DNA from: Mycobacteriales bacterium
GTDB taxonomy: Bacteria; Actinomycetota; Actinomycetes; Mycobacteriales; SCTD01
Reading direction: 5' to 3'
Length of the DNA: 64,000 nucleotides
NCBI GenBank assembly: GCA_030447385.1
Contig: JAUJOY010000001.1
Location: 747,629 to 811,628, forward strand
Within the stretch, counting starts at the first letter, position 1. Each line of letters starts with the position of its first letter. The notes under the pieces were generated by a model, which made no database searches, was not told the origin of the DNA, and saw nothing but the letters and a program-made list of their open reading frames with translations. Shown one piece after another: positions 20,575-28,956 of this stretch. A program made the position numbers and the translations under genes.

Positions 20575-21510
20575 TCAGGGCCGGGACGGCCCAGAGGTCA
20601 GGCTCCGTGCCGTACGCAGCATCCCGACCTGAAGGCCGAGGTGGCGGGTGAGCGGCTCGCTCCGGGCAGCCAGCCCGGACAGCGGTGGCCCTGGCGCAAC
20701 AGGGGAACGCGCGCCAAGCCAGGAGGAGAAGACGCGGCAGGCCTTCGCCGGCTGCTCCAGCAGGTAGGCGTGCCCGGTGCCCGGCAGCACCGCCAGGGTG
20801 GCGTCAGGAACGGCAGCGGCGAGCAGCCGGGCGTTGACCACCGGCGTCAGCGTGTCCTGCTCGCCGTGCAGCACGAGGGTGGGCGAGACGATCCGGCCGA
20901 GCCGCGAGCGCGTGTCGTGACAGGCCGAGGCGGTCAGGTGACTGACCAGCCCCCGTCCGGACACGCGGTCGCGAGCGAGCAGTTCGAGGTAGTGCCGTAC
21001 GAGCTCCGGTTCCCGCCGGCGGAAGTCGTCGGAGAACAGCGCCCGCCCGACCAGCTCGGCGCGTACCGCGGCCGGCGCGGCCCCGCGGGTGAGCGCGGCC
21101 GCGATCCGGGGGGACGGGAGCACCGCGCGGGGGCCGCCGTGGGTCGTACCGCCGAGGATCAGCGCGCGCACCCGGTCGGGGAAGCGCAGCGCCACCTCCT
21201 GGGCGACCATCCCACCCATCGACAGCCCGTAGGCGTGGGCGCTGTCGAGGCCCAGCGCGTCGAGCAGGCGTACGGCGTCGCCGGCGAGCTCCGGGATCGA
21301 GGTGAGCCGCCACGGGGCGGGTGAGCGGCCGGCACCGCGGTTGTCGTAGCGGATGCAGTCGAACTGCCCGGCGTAGAGGGGGATCACCGGCGAGAAGATC
21401 TCGCTGCTGATCGCGAAGCCGGTGATCCACAGCAGCGGCTCGCCGGCTCCGTCCCGCTCGACGTGCAGCCGGGTGGCGGTGATCCCGCGGCCGACCTGGA
21501 CCAGGCTCAC
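20575..21510 (-). CDS. Alpha/beta hydrolase coupled to phaC (possible PHA depolymerase or thioesterase-like)
   Basis: A 311-residue alpha/beta hydrolase with the full triad: Ser97 in YGLSMGGMV, Asp in LHGEQDTLTP, and His in GTGHAYLLEQP. DNRGAGRS is the conserved loop before the cap domain. Its GTG start overlaps the stop of the PHA synthase gene (GTGA), so both are translated together. Genes of this kind next to phaC often encode intracellular depolymerases or thioesterases that release or supply hydroxyacyl units. The sequence alone does not separate these from a general esterase. The C-terminal 45 residues are basic and may contact the granule. Confidence 0.83.
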   Translation of the reverse strand: MSLVQVGRGITATRLHVERDGAGEPLLWITGFAISSEIFSPVIPLYAGQFDCIRYDNRGAGRSPAPWRLTSIPELAGDAVRLLDALGLDSAHAYGLSMGGMVAQEVALRFPDRVRALILGGTTHGGPRAVLPSPRIAAALTRGAAPAAVRAELVGRALFSDDFRRREPELVRHYLELLARDRVSGRGLVSHLTASACHDTRSRLGRIVSPTLVLHGEQDTLTPVVNARLLAAAVPDATLAVLPGTGHAYLLEQPAKACRVFSSWLGARSPVAPGPPLSGLAARSEPLTRHLGLQVGMLRTARSLTSGPSRP

Positions 21511-23210
21511 TTCTCCAGGACGTAGCTGCCCGGGGCCTTCCCGTCGGCCCGGTGCCGCTCGCTGCCGAGCGAGGTCGGCGCGTCCCGGAGCTCGCCGGAG
21601 CGCTCGGCCAGCCAGGCGACGTGGTCGGTCCACCAGCTGCCGGGGTGCGTGACGGCGCCGGCCTGCCACGCTTCGGCGGACTCCGGCAGCGCGTCGTTGA
21701 CCCGGAAGTTGGACTTGGGGTTGGTCGGCGGGTTCACCAGCGCCGCGATGTGCCCGGCCGTCGAGAGCACGAAGCGGGTGTTCCCGCCGAGCAGGTGCGC
21801 GCTGCGGTAGCAGCTGTCCCACGGGCAGATGTGGTCGGTGCTGCCAGCCACGACGTAGGAGTCCACGTCGATCTTGGACAGGTCGACCGGCGTTCCGAGG
21901 ACCGTCGCCCTGCCGGGCGCGGTCAGGGAGTTGTCCAGCGCGAGGCGGATGAAGTCGCGGTGCAGCGCGGCCGGCATGCGCGTCGTGTCGGAGTTCCAGT
22001 AGAGGACGTCGAAGGCGGGCGGCTTCTTGCCCAGCAGGTAGTTGTTGACCCAGTAGTTCCAGATCAGGTCGTTGGGGCGCAGCCAGGCGAACACGCCGGC
22101 CAGCGCCTTGCCGTCGAGGTAGCCCCGGCGCTGGGACTGCGCGACGGCGAACTGCGCGGTGCCCTCGTCCACCATCGCGCCGACCGTGCCGGAGCGCTCC
22201 TGGTCGAGCAGCGTCACGCCGAGCGTCAGGCCGGCGATCCGGTGCTGCTGGCCGCTGGCGGCCAGGTGTGCGAGCGCCGTGCTCGTGACGATGCCGCCGG
22301 CGCACAGCCCGAGCACGGAGCTGCGGCTGCTTCCCGACACCTCCTCGGCCGTGTCGAGCGCTTCGAGCACCGAGCGGGCGTACGCGTCCAGGTCCCACTC
22401 GCGGTGCTCGGCCTGCGGGTTGCGCCAGGAGATCGCGAAGACCTGCTGCCCGGCGTCCAGCCAGTGCTCAATCATGCTCCGGCCGGGGGCGAGGTCGGCG
22501 ATGTAGAACTTGTTGATCATCGGCGGGACGACCAGCAGGGGCACCTCGCGTACCTGCTCGGTGCGGGGGGCGTACTGCACCAGCTCGAAGATCGGCGTGC
22601 GCAGGACGACGGCACCCTCGGTGACCGCCAGGTTGTTGCCGACCGAGAAGCCGCTGCCGTCGACCATCGCCGGGATCCGCGGCCGGGACGCCATGTCCTG
22701 CACGAACTGCCGGGCCCCCTGCAGGTAGCTGCGGCCGCCGGTGTCCACCGCCCGCTTGAGCGCCGCGGGGTTCAGGAACGGATTGTTGGACGGGGCGAGC
22801 GCGTCGACGATCATCTGCACCACGAAGCGCAGCTGCTGCTCGCTGCGCCAGTCGAGGTCGGCGTCGTCGACGACCTGCTCGAGGGTCCGGCTGCCGACGA
22901 GGTAGCTCTGGCACAGCCGGTGCAGGACCGGGTTGCCCTCCCAGGCAGGGTCTGTGAAGCGCCGGTCGCGCTTGTCCGGGGCCACGGACGAGGTCCCGCG
23001 GGCGACCTTGCCGAGCTCGCCGGCGGCGCGCAGCCCGAGCCGGGTGGTGTCCACCGGTCGCGCCGCAAGCCGGGCCCAGAGCTTGGCCGCGGCCTTGCCC
23101 GGCAGCATGCGCCGGACAGGGCCGAGCGCCGCGTCGGTCAGCATCACGTCGAGCGGGGAGCTGTCGGCGCCCGCGCGGCTCGGTGCCGGCGCTTCCTGGG
23201 TTGCTGTCAT
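21507..23210 (-). CDS. phaC: Poly(3-hydroxyalkanoate) synthase, class I-like PhaC
   Basis: This 567-residue synthase polymerises hydroxyacyl-CoA on polyester granules. The lipase-like box is GLCAGG with catalytic Cys303, the Asp lies in GSTDHICPW, and the His in LSTAGHIAALV. N-terminal features DPAWEGNPVLHRL and LNPAALKRAVDTGGRS are typical of the longer, single-subunit synthases. ATG 23210 follows AGGAGGC. It is divergent from a second, class III-like synthase unit, and a TACGGT hexamer in the shared intergenic region may be its -10. The overlapping downstream hydrolase completes the operon. Confidence 0.93.
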   Translation of the reverse strand: MTATQEAPAPSRAGADSSPLDVMLTDAALGPVRRMLPGKAAAKLWARLAARPVDTTRLGLRAAGELGKVARGTSSVAPDKRDRRFTDPAWEGNPVLHRLCQSYLVGSRTLEQVVDDADLDWRSEQQLRFVVQMIVDALAPSNNPFLNPAALKRAVDTGGRSYLQGARQFVQDMASRPRIPAMVDGSGFSVGNNLAVTEGAVVLRTPIFELVQYAPRTEQVREVPLLVVPPMINKFYIADLAPGRSMIEHWLDAGQQVFAISWRNPQAEHREWDLDAYARSVLEALDTAEEVSGSSRSSVLGLCAGGIVTSTALAHLAASGQQHRIAGLTLGVTLLDQERSGTVGAMVDEGTAQFAVAQSQRRGYLDGKALAGVFAWLRPNDLIWNYWVNNYLLGKKPPAFDVLYWNSDTTRMPAALHRDFIRLALDNSLTAPGRATVLGTPVDLSKIDVDSYVVAGSTDHICPWDSCYRSAHLLGGNTRFVLSTAGHIAALVNPPTNPKSNFRVNDALPESAEAWQAGAVTHPGSWWTDHVAWLAERSGELRDAPTSLGSERHRADGKAPGSYVLEK

Positions 23211-23333
23211 GCCGCCTCCTGGTTGCTCGGCTGGTTCTGCCACCGCAAGAGCCGGATCACACCGTACGTCGCCCAGAAGTGCGGGATCCCGGGCGGGCGG
23301 GTAGGGCGCTGGCCGGTACGGGAGGTGGTGGCC

Positions 23334-23792
23334 GTGGCGGGCAAGCCGCTCTGGCGTCAGGCGTTCGACGCGATCGAGCGCCCCGTCGGCAGCCGCCTGG
23401 AAGGCGCTGTCCAGACCGACCGGTTCGCCGATGTGGCGGGCCTGCTGGTGCGCACCCGCGCCGGCCTGGCCCGACGGGTCGAGCGCACGACCAGGCACGC
23501 GCTGCACCGGGTCAACCTGCCGGCGGCCAGCGACGTCGCGCGGCTGCGCGAGCAGGTCAGCTCGCTGGAGCGCGCGGTCCACCGCCTGGACGAGGCGGTG
23601 CGCGCCAACGCGCCGAGCAGCACGAGAGGAGACGCCGATGGCGCTGCCGACCGATCCGGCGGACCTGGTGGGCAGACTGCGCAGAGACGTCGGGCGCAAC
23701 CTGCACCGGGCCCGCAACGGCGTGAAGTACGTGGCCGGGATAGACCGGCCGCAGGTCGGGACGACGCCGAAGGACACCGTGTGGCGCCGTGA
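23334..23792 (+). CDS. Phasin- or PhaE-like small protein overlapping phaC2
   Basis: About 100 residues read as a normal protein: an amphipathic N-terminus (PLWRQAFDAIERPVGSRLEG) and a coiled-coil-like helix DVARLREQVSSLERAVHRLDEAV (split by DV/RL heptads), as in granule-bound phasins and the PhaE subunit of class III synthases. From 23638 on it overlaps phaC2 for 155 bp, and this tail (Gly/Arg/Gln-rich) looks like an out-of-frame reading of phaC2. A lost stop codon or frameshift near 23630 is possible. GTG 23334 has ACGGGAGG upstream. GTG 23325 is an alternative. It probably supports or activates the PhaC2 synthase. Confidence 0.65.
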   Translation: MAGKPLWRQAFDAIERPVGSRLEGAVQTDRFADVAGLLVRTRAGLARRVERTTRHALHRVNLPAASDVARLREQVSSLERAVHRLDEAVRANAPSSTRGDADGAADRSGGPGGQTAQRRRAQPAPGPQRREVRGRDRPAAGRDDAEGHRVAP

Positions 23793-24732
23793 CAAGGCCG
23801 AGCTCTGGCACTACCGCAACGACGCGGTGACCGCCCGTACCCCGGTGCTAATCGTCATGAGCCTCATCAGCCGCAGCTACATCCTCGACCTCTACCCAGG
23901 GATGAGCTTCGTGCAGGCGCTGCGCGACGAAGGCTTCGACGTCTACCTGCTCGACTGGGGGATCCCCGACGAGGCGGACGCCGGCAACGGGCTGTCCGAC
24001 TACGTCGACCACCTCCTCCCCGCCGCCGTCGAGGCGGTGCTGGAGGCCTCCGGGTCCGACGAGCTCTCCCTGATCGGCTACTGCTACGGGGGGCTGCTGT
24101 CGCTGCTGCTCGGGGCGTCGCACCCGGAGCTGCCGGTGGCCTCACTCGTCACGATGGCGACACCGGTCGACTTCTGCGAGATGGGGATGTTCGGCCGGAT
24201 GTTCCGGGACGGCCGGCTCGACCCGCAGGACCTGATCGACTCCACCGGCAACGTCCCACCCGAGGTGATCCGCAACGCCTTCCGGGTGCTGAAGCCGACC
24301 AGCGACCTCACGCAGTACGCCGTGCTCTGGGAGAAGCTCTGGGACGACCGGCAGATGGAGGGCTTCCAGGTCATGGGTCAGTGGACCCGCGACCACATCC
24401 CGTTCCCCGGCAAGGCGTTCCGGGAGACCGTCGAGCTCATGCGGGACGGCTCGGTGATGGCCGACCGCGTGCGCATCGACGGCCGCCCGCGGTCGCTGAG
24501 GAACCTGTCCTGGCCGATCCTCAACGTCGTCGCGGCCAAGGACCACATCGTCCCAGCACCGGCCGCGCGTCCGGTGTGCGACCTGGTCGGCTCGGCGGAG
24601 GCGGAGACCCTCGAGCTGCCGGCCGGTCACGTCGGGCTGGTGATGGGCAAGGCGGCCGCGACGACGACCCTGCCGCGCATCTTCGCGTGGCTGCGGGCGC
24701 ACAGCACGACCTCGGAGAAGGAGCCCGCCTGA
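23638..24732 (+). CDS. phaC2: Poly(3-hydroxyalkanoate) synthase, class III-like PhaC
   Basis: A 364-residue synthase, the size of the PhaC subunit of class III enzymes. The nucleophile box is GYCYGG with Cys149, the same position as in the well-studied class III enzyme. Asp lies in AAKDHIVPA and His in LPAGHVGLVMG. DTVWRRDKAELWHYR and LLDWGIPDEAD are family stretches. Class III PhaC needs PhaE, and the overlapping upstream coiled-coil protein is the candidate. ATG 23638 has AGAGGAG. It overlaps the following acetyltransferase gene (TGATG), forming a three-gene operon. Confidence 0.93.
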   Translation: MALPTDPADLVGRLRRDVGRNLHRARNGVKYVAGIDRPQVGTTPKDTVWRRDKAELWHYRNDAVTARTPVLIVMSLISRSYILDLYPGMSFVQALRDEGFDVYLLDWGIPDEADAGNGLSDYVDHLLPAAVEAVLEASGSDELSLIGYCYGGLLSLLLGASHPELPVASLVTMATPVDFCEMGMFGRMFRDGRLDPQDLIDSTGNVPPEVIRNAFRVLKPTSDLTQYAVLWEKLWDDRQMEGFQVMGQWTRDHIPFPGKAFRETVELMRDGSVMADRVRIDGRPRSLRNLSWPILNVVAAKDHIVPAPAARPVCDLVGSAEAETLELPAGHVGLVMGKAAATTTLPRIFAWLRAHSTTSEKEPA

Positions 24733-25274
24733 TGGAGATCACGCCGCTGAGCCCGCAGGTGGCCGGGCCGCTGGAGGAGTTCTTCCGCCGCGTCCCCGAG
24801 TCCGACCACAACAGCTTTGCGGAGGACGTCCTCGTTCCCGGGCTGGTGCAGATCTGGCTGCAGGACACCCGCGGCTCCCGGGCGGTGGCAGTGGAGGACG
24901 CGCAGGTCCTCGGCTACGTCGCGGTGCTGCCGCTGGTCGGCTGGTCCTCGCACGTCGGAAGCCTGCGGGTCGTCGTCGACCCGGCCAGCCGGGGCAGGGG
25001 GGTCGGGCGGGCGCTGGCGAGGCACGGACTGCTGGCCTCGCTGGAGCTCGGCCTGACCAAGACGGTGGTCGAGGTCGTCGTGGACGCCGTGCCCGCCATC
25101 GGGATGTTCGAGGGGCTGGGCTTCGAGCCGGAGGCCCTGCTGCGCGACCACGTCCGCGACAAGACCGGGGCGCTGCGCGACCTCGTGGTGCTGGCCCACC
25201 TCGTCGAGGGCACATGGTCGGGCATGGCCACCGCCGGGCTCGAGGACGCCCTGGTCGGGGAGGCTCCCGACTAG
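24732..25274 (+). CDS. GNAT-family N-acetyltransferase
   Basis: A 180-residue acetyltransferase. LRVVVDPASRGRGVGRALA carries the acetyl-CoA loop R-x-x-G-x-G/A, and AIGMFEGLGFEPEAL is the conserved C-terminal strand-helix region. The N-terminus FFRRVPESDHNSF appears in a subgroup of actinobacterial GNATs. Its start overlaps the phaC2 stop by 1 nt, so it belongs to the PHA operon. Whether it modifies a granule protein or is only co-transcribed cannot be told. Confidence 0.85.
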   Translation: MEITPLSPQVAGPLEEFFRRVPESDHNSFAEDVLVPGLVQIWLQDTRGSRAVAVEDAQVLGYVAVLPLVGWSSHVGSLRVVVDPASRGRGVGRALARHGLLASLELGLTKTVVEVVVDAVPAIGMFEGLGFEPEALLRDHVRDKTGALRDLVVLAHLVEGTWSGMATAGLEDALVGEAPD

Positions 25275-25313
25275 GACGCTCCCCGAGCCGGCGGAGGGGT
25301 CAGGCGCCCGGCC

Positions 25314-25874
25314 TCACCAGCGGTGGGCGACGTCCACCACCAGCCGCGAGCCCGAACCCGGTCCGTTCAGCACGAACACCCGGAACGGCAGCCGCGCTCG
25401 CACACCGAGCCCCACGGTCGTCTGGCCCTCGAAGCTGCCGGCCCACTTCACGTCCCGGAAGGTGCGGTAGCCGCTGACGTCGACGAAGCGGCCCGAGTCG
25501 TCGAACAGCGCGTCCGTCGCGATGATCGGTGCCCTCGTGATCACCTCGAGGAAGGCGCCTCCGCGCAGGGCGACGGGGTCCCCGGAGCCGTCGAAGGTGA
25601 CGGCGGGGACGTAGCGGACCGAGTAGGCACCGGCGACGCTCCCGGCGACGTCGATGACGAGTCGGTCGAAGCAGGTGTGCCGGCCGGCCCGCACGTTGGT
25701 GATCTCCGCCGTCGTCATCGACGGCCCGGCCTTTGGCAGCGACCCCCACCGCACGGAGCAGGTCGAGCTCGGTGTCGTGTGAGCGTTGGCCTGCGACGGC
25801 GTCCACACCCCCATCGCGGCGGTGAGCACGGCGGCGGCTGTGGTGACCAGCAGCGCTCTTGCAGTCCTTCTCAT
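25314..25874 (-). CDS. Secreted AMIN-like domain protein (left flank copy)
   Basis: A 186-residue secreted protein: signal peptide 1-30 ending SQANA, then an AMIN-like beta domain. Conserved stretches are CSVRWGSLPK, CFDRLVIDVAG, VDVSGYRTFRDV, GLGVRARLPFRVFVL and the end VVDVAHRW. Two cysteines probably form a disulfide. AMIN-like domains target envelope proteins. A clear paralogue with the same C-terminus lies at 57224-57781, so the pair brackets the polysaccharide locus in direct orientation. ATG 25874 follows AGGGAGGAACC. It ends 40 bp from the convergent acetyltransferase gene. Confidence 0.85.
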   Translation of the reverse strand: MRRTARALLVTTAAAVLTAAMGVWTPSQANAHTTPSSTCSVRWGSLPKAGPSMTTAEITNVRAGRHTCFDRLVIDVAGSVAGAYSVRYVPAVTFDGSGDPVALRGGAFLEVITRAPIIATDALFDDSGRFVDVSGYRTFRDVKWAGSFEGQTTVGLGVRARLPFRVFVLNGPGSGSRLVVDVAHRW

Positions 25875-25939
25875 GGTTCCTCCCTGGTGCCCCCGGCCGG
25901 AGCGGTCGGGTTCTACGAGGAGGACGCGTGCTGCACCGC

Positions 25940-27046
25940 TCAGGTTGCATCGCTGGGAGGCGCGGTGTCGAGCAGGTCGAGCCACAGGCCCTCCAGCTCC
26001 GCGACCCGCTCGCGCAGGTCGAAGTGCCGCTCGACGTGCGCCCGTCCGGCGCGCCCGCGCGCCGGCCAGCTCTCCGGCGACCGGACGAGCCGTACGAGGG
26101 CTGCGGCCAGCGCCGCGGTGTCGCCTTCCGGGACGAGCACGGCTGCCTCGGCGCACACCGTCTCCGGCACCCCGCCGGTGACCGTGGTGACCAGGGGCAC
26201 CCCGCAGGCGTGCGCCTCGAGGTTCACCAGTCCGAGCGTCTCGGCATCCCCGTCCGGTGCCTGCCGGCTCGGCGTGACCAGCAGGTCCGTCTCGGCGAGC
26301 GCCGTGCGCACCGCACCGGGCTGGCTGCCGTCCACCAGGTCGGCCGGCAGGCGCAGCCGGTCGAGCAGCGCGGACAGGTCGGCCGACTGGGGGCCGTGCC
26401 CGACGAAGCGGAAGGCCAGCCCGGGCACCTCCTCGCGGGCCGCGGCGAAGGCTGCGGCGGCGTCGAGCACTCCCTTCTTGGCGACGTAGCGGCCGGCGAA
26501 CGTGACCACGCAGCGGCCGTCCGCACGGGCGCTGCGCTCCCGGAAGGGCAGCGCCGCCACGTCCAGGCCGGACGGCACCACGCGCAGCCGCGACGGCTCG
26601 ACGCCGAGCCGGAGGACCGCTTCACCGAGGAAGCGCGACGGGACGACGACCAGGTCGGCGCTGGGCAGCACCCCGTGCGGGTCGCCCTCGACGAGCACGT
26701 CGTGACCGTGCACCGCCACCGTCCACGGGCGCCCGGTCCGCCGCGCGACGGGGGCGACGAGATGCGCCCAGTAGCCGAAGTGGCTGTGCAGCAGGGACGG
26801 CCGCCGCCGGCCTGCGGTGAGCCGCAGAGCAGCCCGCAGGGACCGGTCGCCGCCCGGAAGCGGGAGCCGGCGGGCCAGCGCTGCGATGTCGGTCGCCGGC
26901 ACGGGTGGGGTGCTCCCCGGCCAGGCCCGGCCGTACGCGACCGCGGGACTCGTGCGGGAGGCCGCCCGGACGACGTCGGCGACGAAGCCCTCCGACGGGC
27001 GCACCCAGTCGCGGGTGACGTGCAGCACCCGGGGCGGGCCGCTCAC
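25940..27046 (-). CDS. Glycosyltransferase family 4
   Basis: A 368-residue GT-B glycosyltransferase of the GT4 kind. The N-terminal domain starts RVLHVTRDW with HSHFGYWAHLVAPV and VHGHDVLV. The C-terminal nucleotide-sugar domain has VTFAGRYVAKKG, FVGHGPQ and the E-x7-E region EAHACGVPLVTTVTGG. It follows the acyltransferase gene directly (TAG then GTG), so they are co-transcribed. It is the last gene of this minus-strand unit. The donor and acceptor sugars cannot be predicted. Confidence 0.92.
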   Translation of the reverse strand: MSGPPRVLHVTRDWVRPSEGFVADVVRAASRTSPAVAYGRAWPGSTPPVPATDIAALARRLPLPGGDRSLRAALRLTAGRRRPSLLHSHFGYWAHLVAPVARRTGRPWTVAVHGHDVLVEGDPHGVLPSADLVVVPSRFLGEAVLRLGVEPSRLRVVPSGLDVAALPFRERSARADGRCVVTFAGRYVAKKGVLDAAAAFAAAREEVPGLAFRFVGHGPQSADLSALLDRLRLPADLVDGSQPGAVRTALAETDLLVTPSRQAPDGDAETLGLVNLEAHACGVPLVTTVTGGVPETVCAEAAVLVPEGDTAALAAALVRLVRSPESWPARGRAGRAHVERHFDLRERVAELEGLWLDLLDTAPPSDAT

Positions 27047-27730
27047 CTACTCGCTCGACCAGGGAAGCCGCAGCGGTCGCGGCTCGGCGGGGACACCGCT
27101 CGCGAGCGAGCCGTCGGGCACCCGGCCGACGACCAGGGAGTTGCCCGCGACGATGCAGTGGGCACCGACCTGCGCGCCCCGGGCGACGGTGGCCTTGGCC
27201 CCCAGCCAGGTGCCGGTACCGACCTCGATCGGCGCGGATCGCACGTTGTGCCAGGCGGTCTCGTCCGGTGCGGTGAAGTAGTGGCTGGAGTCGGCGAACG
27301 TGGAGTACTCGCCGATGAGGACCCGCGGGCCGATCCGGATGCCCTCGCTGCAGTGCAGCACGCAGCCCCAGCTGACGATCGTGTCGTCGCCGATCTCCAG
27401 GCGGCCGGCGACGTTCATCAGCGTCATGCGGCGCACCTGCACCCGTTCCCCGAGATGCACGGCCCCGCCCTTGAGCTGCACCCGTACGGCGTCCTCGATC
27501 AGGCAGCCCTGCCCGACGAGGAGCTCGTTGGTCGTCCCCGGGGCGAACACGAAGCGTACCCCCCTGCCGACGAGGACGTCGTCCGCGACCTGCACGTGCA
27601 CGGTGGCGTCGGCCGCCGCCGCAGCCGCCGAGACACGGGTGAGGAAGGCCGTGCGGCGCAGCCGGGAGGCGACGACGTGCACCCGCGGCGCGGCCGTGAC
27701 CACGGCCCGGCGGGCGACCTGTCGAAGCAC
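27047..27730 (-). CDS. Hexapeptide-repeat acyltransferase (LbH fold)
   Basis: A 227-residue left-handed beta-helix protein. Hexapeptide repeats run through most of its length (VGRGVRF, LVGQGCLIEDA, LGERVQV, IGDDTIVSWGCV, IGPRVLIGEYS, VGTGTWLGAKATVARGAQVGAHCIVAGNSLV). SSHYF carries the usual catalytic histidine and GVPAEPRPLR is the end cap. It resembles sugar O-acetyltransferases of polysaccharide clusters. The GTG start has GAGGGAGG. It heads a two-gene operon with the GT4 downstream, so acylation of the same glycan is likely. Confidence 0.88.
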   Translation of the reverse strand: MLRQVARRAVVTAAPRVHVVASRLRRTAFLTRVSAAAAAADATVHVQVADDVLVGRGVRFVFAPGTTNELLVGQGCLIEDAVRVQLKGGAVHLGERVQVRRMTLMNVAGRLEIGDDTIVSWGCVLHCSEGIRIGPRVLIGEYSTFADSSHYFTAPDETAWHNVRSAPIEVGTGTWLGAKATVARGAQVGAHCIVAGNSLVVGRVPDGSLASGVPAEPRPLRLPWSSE

Positions 27731-27760
27731 TGTGCCTCCCTCGGGGATGAGCCGCGGCGG

Positions 27761-28951
27761 ATGCTACGTGTCCTGGACGCGCGCACCGCGCCGCCGCGGC
27801 CGCGCCTGGGCGATGCTGTCGCAGTGCTTCCCCCTCCCGGCCGCGTCGTGCGGATCGCGGCCCCCCCGCTGCTCCTGGCCGCGGCCGGCTCGCGCGGCAG
27901 CTCTCCCGCGGTGCGCGGCGCGGCGCTGTCCGCGCTCGCAGCGGTCTGGGCGTTCACCTACTCGCGCTACCGCAAGCGGGGGCTGCAGCAGACGGCGCGG
28001 GAGTGGGAGCTGATGCGCACCGGCACGCTCGAGGCCTTCTCCCGGCACTACAACGAGTGCGTCCCGACTCTCGAGGAGGAGCTCGATCTGTGGGGGGAGT
28101 ACCACGGGCACCGGCACGAGATGCGCTACCGGCTGGTCAGCAACCGGGTCCGCAGAGCCGTGGAGGATGCCCAGGGACCCGTCGACGTGCTGGACGTGGG
28201 CTGCGGTGCGGCTCTGGTCGCCGACCAGCTGCGGGACGCGTGGCTGCGCTACGTCGGGCTGGACTTCGGCGGCCACCACATCACCTTCGCCGCTGACAAG
28301 CACCGGAACGGCTCGCCCGGGCGCCTGCAGGCGTCGTTCGTCGCGGGAGACGCCGAGCGGCTGCCCTTTCGCGACGCGAGCTTCGACGTCGTCGTGTGGA
28401 GCGAGGTCATCGAGCACCTCATGCGACCTGAGCTGGCGGTCTGGGAGGTCGCCCGCGTCCTGCGCCCCGGCGGGACGCTGGTGCTGACGACCAACAACGC
28501 CTCCGAGATGCCTCTGCGCCTGCCGCTCAGCGACCCGCTGGCCTTCCTGGAGAAGGCCCTCGGCTTCCGGCACGACTGGTTGATCTCCGAGCGCCCGTGG
28601 GTGTGGCCCTGGCCGGTGGACCGCTCGATCCTGCCTGCCGGGTCCCGGGACGTCTGGATGCCGCACACCTGGCACAAGCAGGCCGAGACCTCGCGCCTGT
28701 TCGCCGCAGCCGGCCTGACCACCCGGCACGCCTCCACCTTCGAGTTCCCGCCCCCGCAGAGCCGGACCGCCCGCTGGCTGGACCGGCGCGGCGCCGCCGG
28801 CCGCCGGCTGGTCGACGCGCTCGAGGCGGTGTGCATCCGCGTGCCGCTCGTGAAGCGGCTGGGCTGTCACGTCCTGATGGTGGCCGAGCGGACCGGCGAC
28901 CCAGTCGCGCCCCCGCCGCCGGGCATCTGGCCGGGCCCCTTCTCGAGCTGA
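27761..28951 (+). CDS. Class I SAM-dependent methyltransferase with N-terminal hydrophobic region
   Basis: A 396-residue protein. Residues about 28-63 are hydrophobic (RIAAPPLLLAAAGS, then AALSALAAVWAF) and may anchor it. The catalytic domain follows with VLDVGCGAALVADQL (SAM motif I), GDAERLPFRDASFDVVVWSEVIEHL (motif II) and LRPGGTLVLTTNNASEMP. The C-terminal part (HDWLISERPWVWPWP, HTWHKQAETSRLF) is probably the substrate region. ATG 27761 lies 30 bp from the divergent acyltransferase. Its end meets the convergent GT2 gene with 5 bp between. Membrane attachment would place it near lipid-linked sugar substrates. Confidence 0.85.
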   Translation: MLRVLDARTAPPRPRLGDAVAVLPPPGRVVRIAAPPLLLAAAGSRGSSPAVRGAALSALAAVWAFTYSRYRKRGLQQTAREWELMRTGTLEAFSRHYNECVPTLEEELDLWGEYHGHRHEMRYRLVSNRVRRAVEDAQGPVDVLDVGCGAALVADQLRDAWLRYVGLDFGGHHITFAADKHRNGSPGRLQASFVAGDAERLPFRDASFDVVVWSEVIEHLMRPELAVWEVARVLRPGGTLVLTTNNASEMPLRLPLSDPLAFLEKALGFRHDWLISERPWVWPWPVDRSILPAGSRDVWMPHTWHKQAETSRLFAAAGLTTRHASTFEFPPPQSRTARWLDRRGAAGRRLVDALEAVCIRVPLVKRLGCHVLMVAERTGDPVAPPPPGIWPGPFSS

Positions 28952-28956
28952 GCCGG

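Noticed and set aside
21552-23333. Very long open frame on the plus strand opposite the PHA synthase
   Set aside because: It is antisense to phaC, whose catalytic motifs are all intact. The antisense product is Arg/Gly/Val/Asp-rich with no family pattern, as expected for the complement of GC-rich codons. Only its end (from 23334) was kept as a phasin-like gene.
25859-27760. 600-codon in-frame extension upstream of the methyltransferase at 27761
   Set aside because: It is antisense to the GT4 and acyltransferase genes. The extension has shadow composition, and ATG 27761 is the first start at which a protein-like sequence begins.
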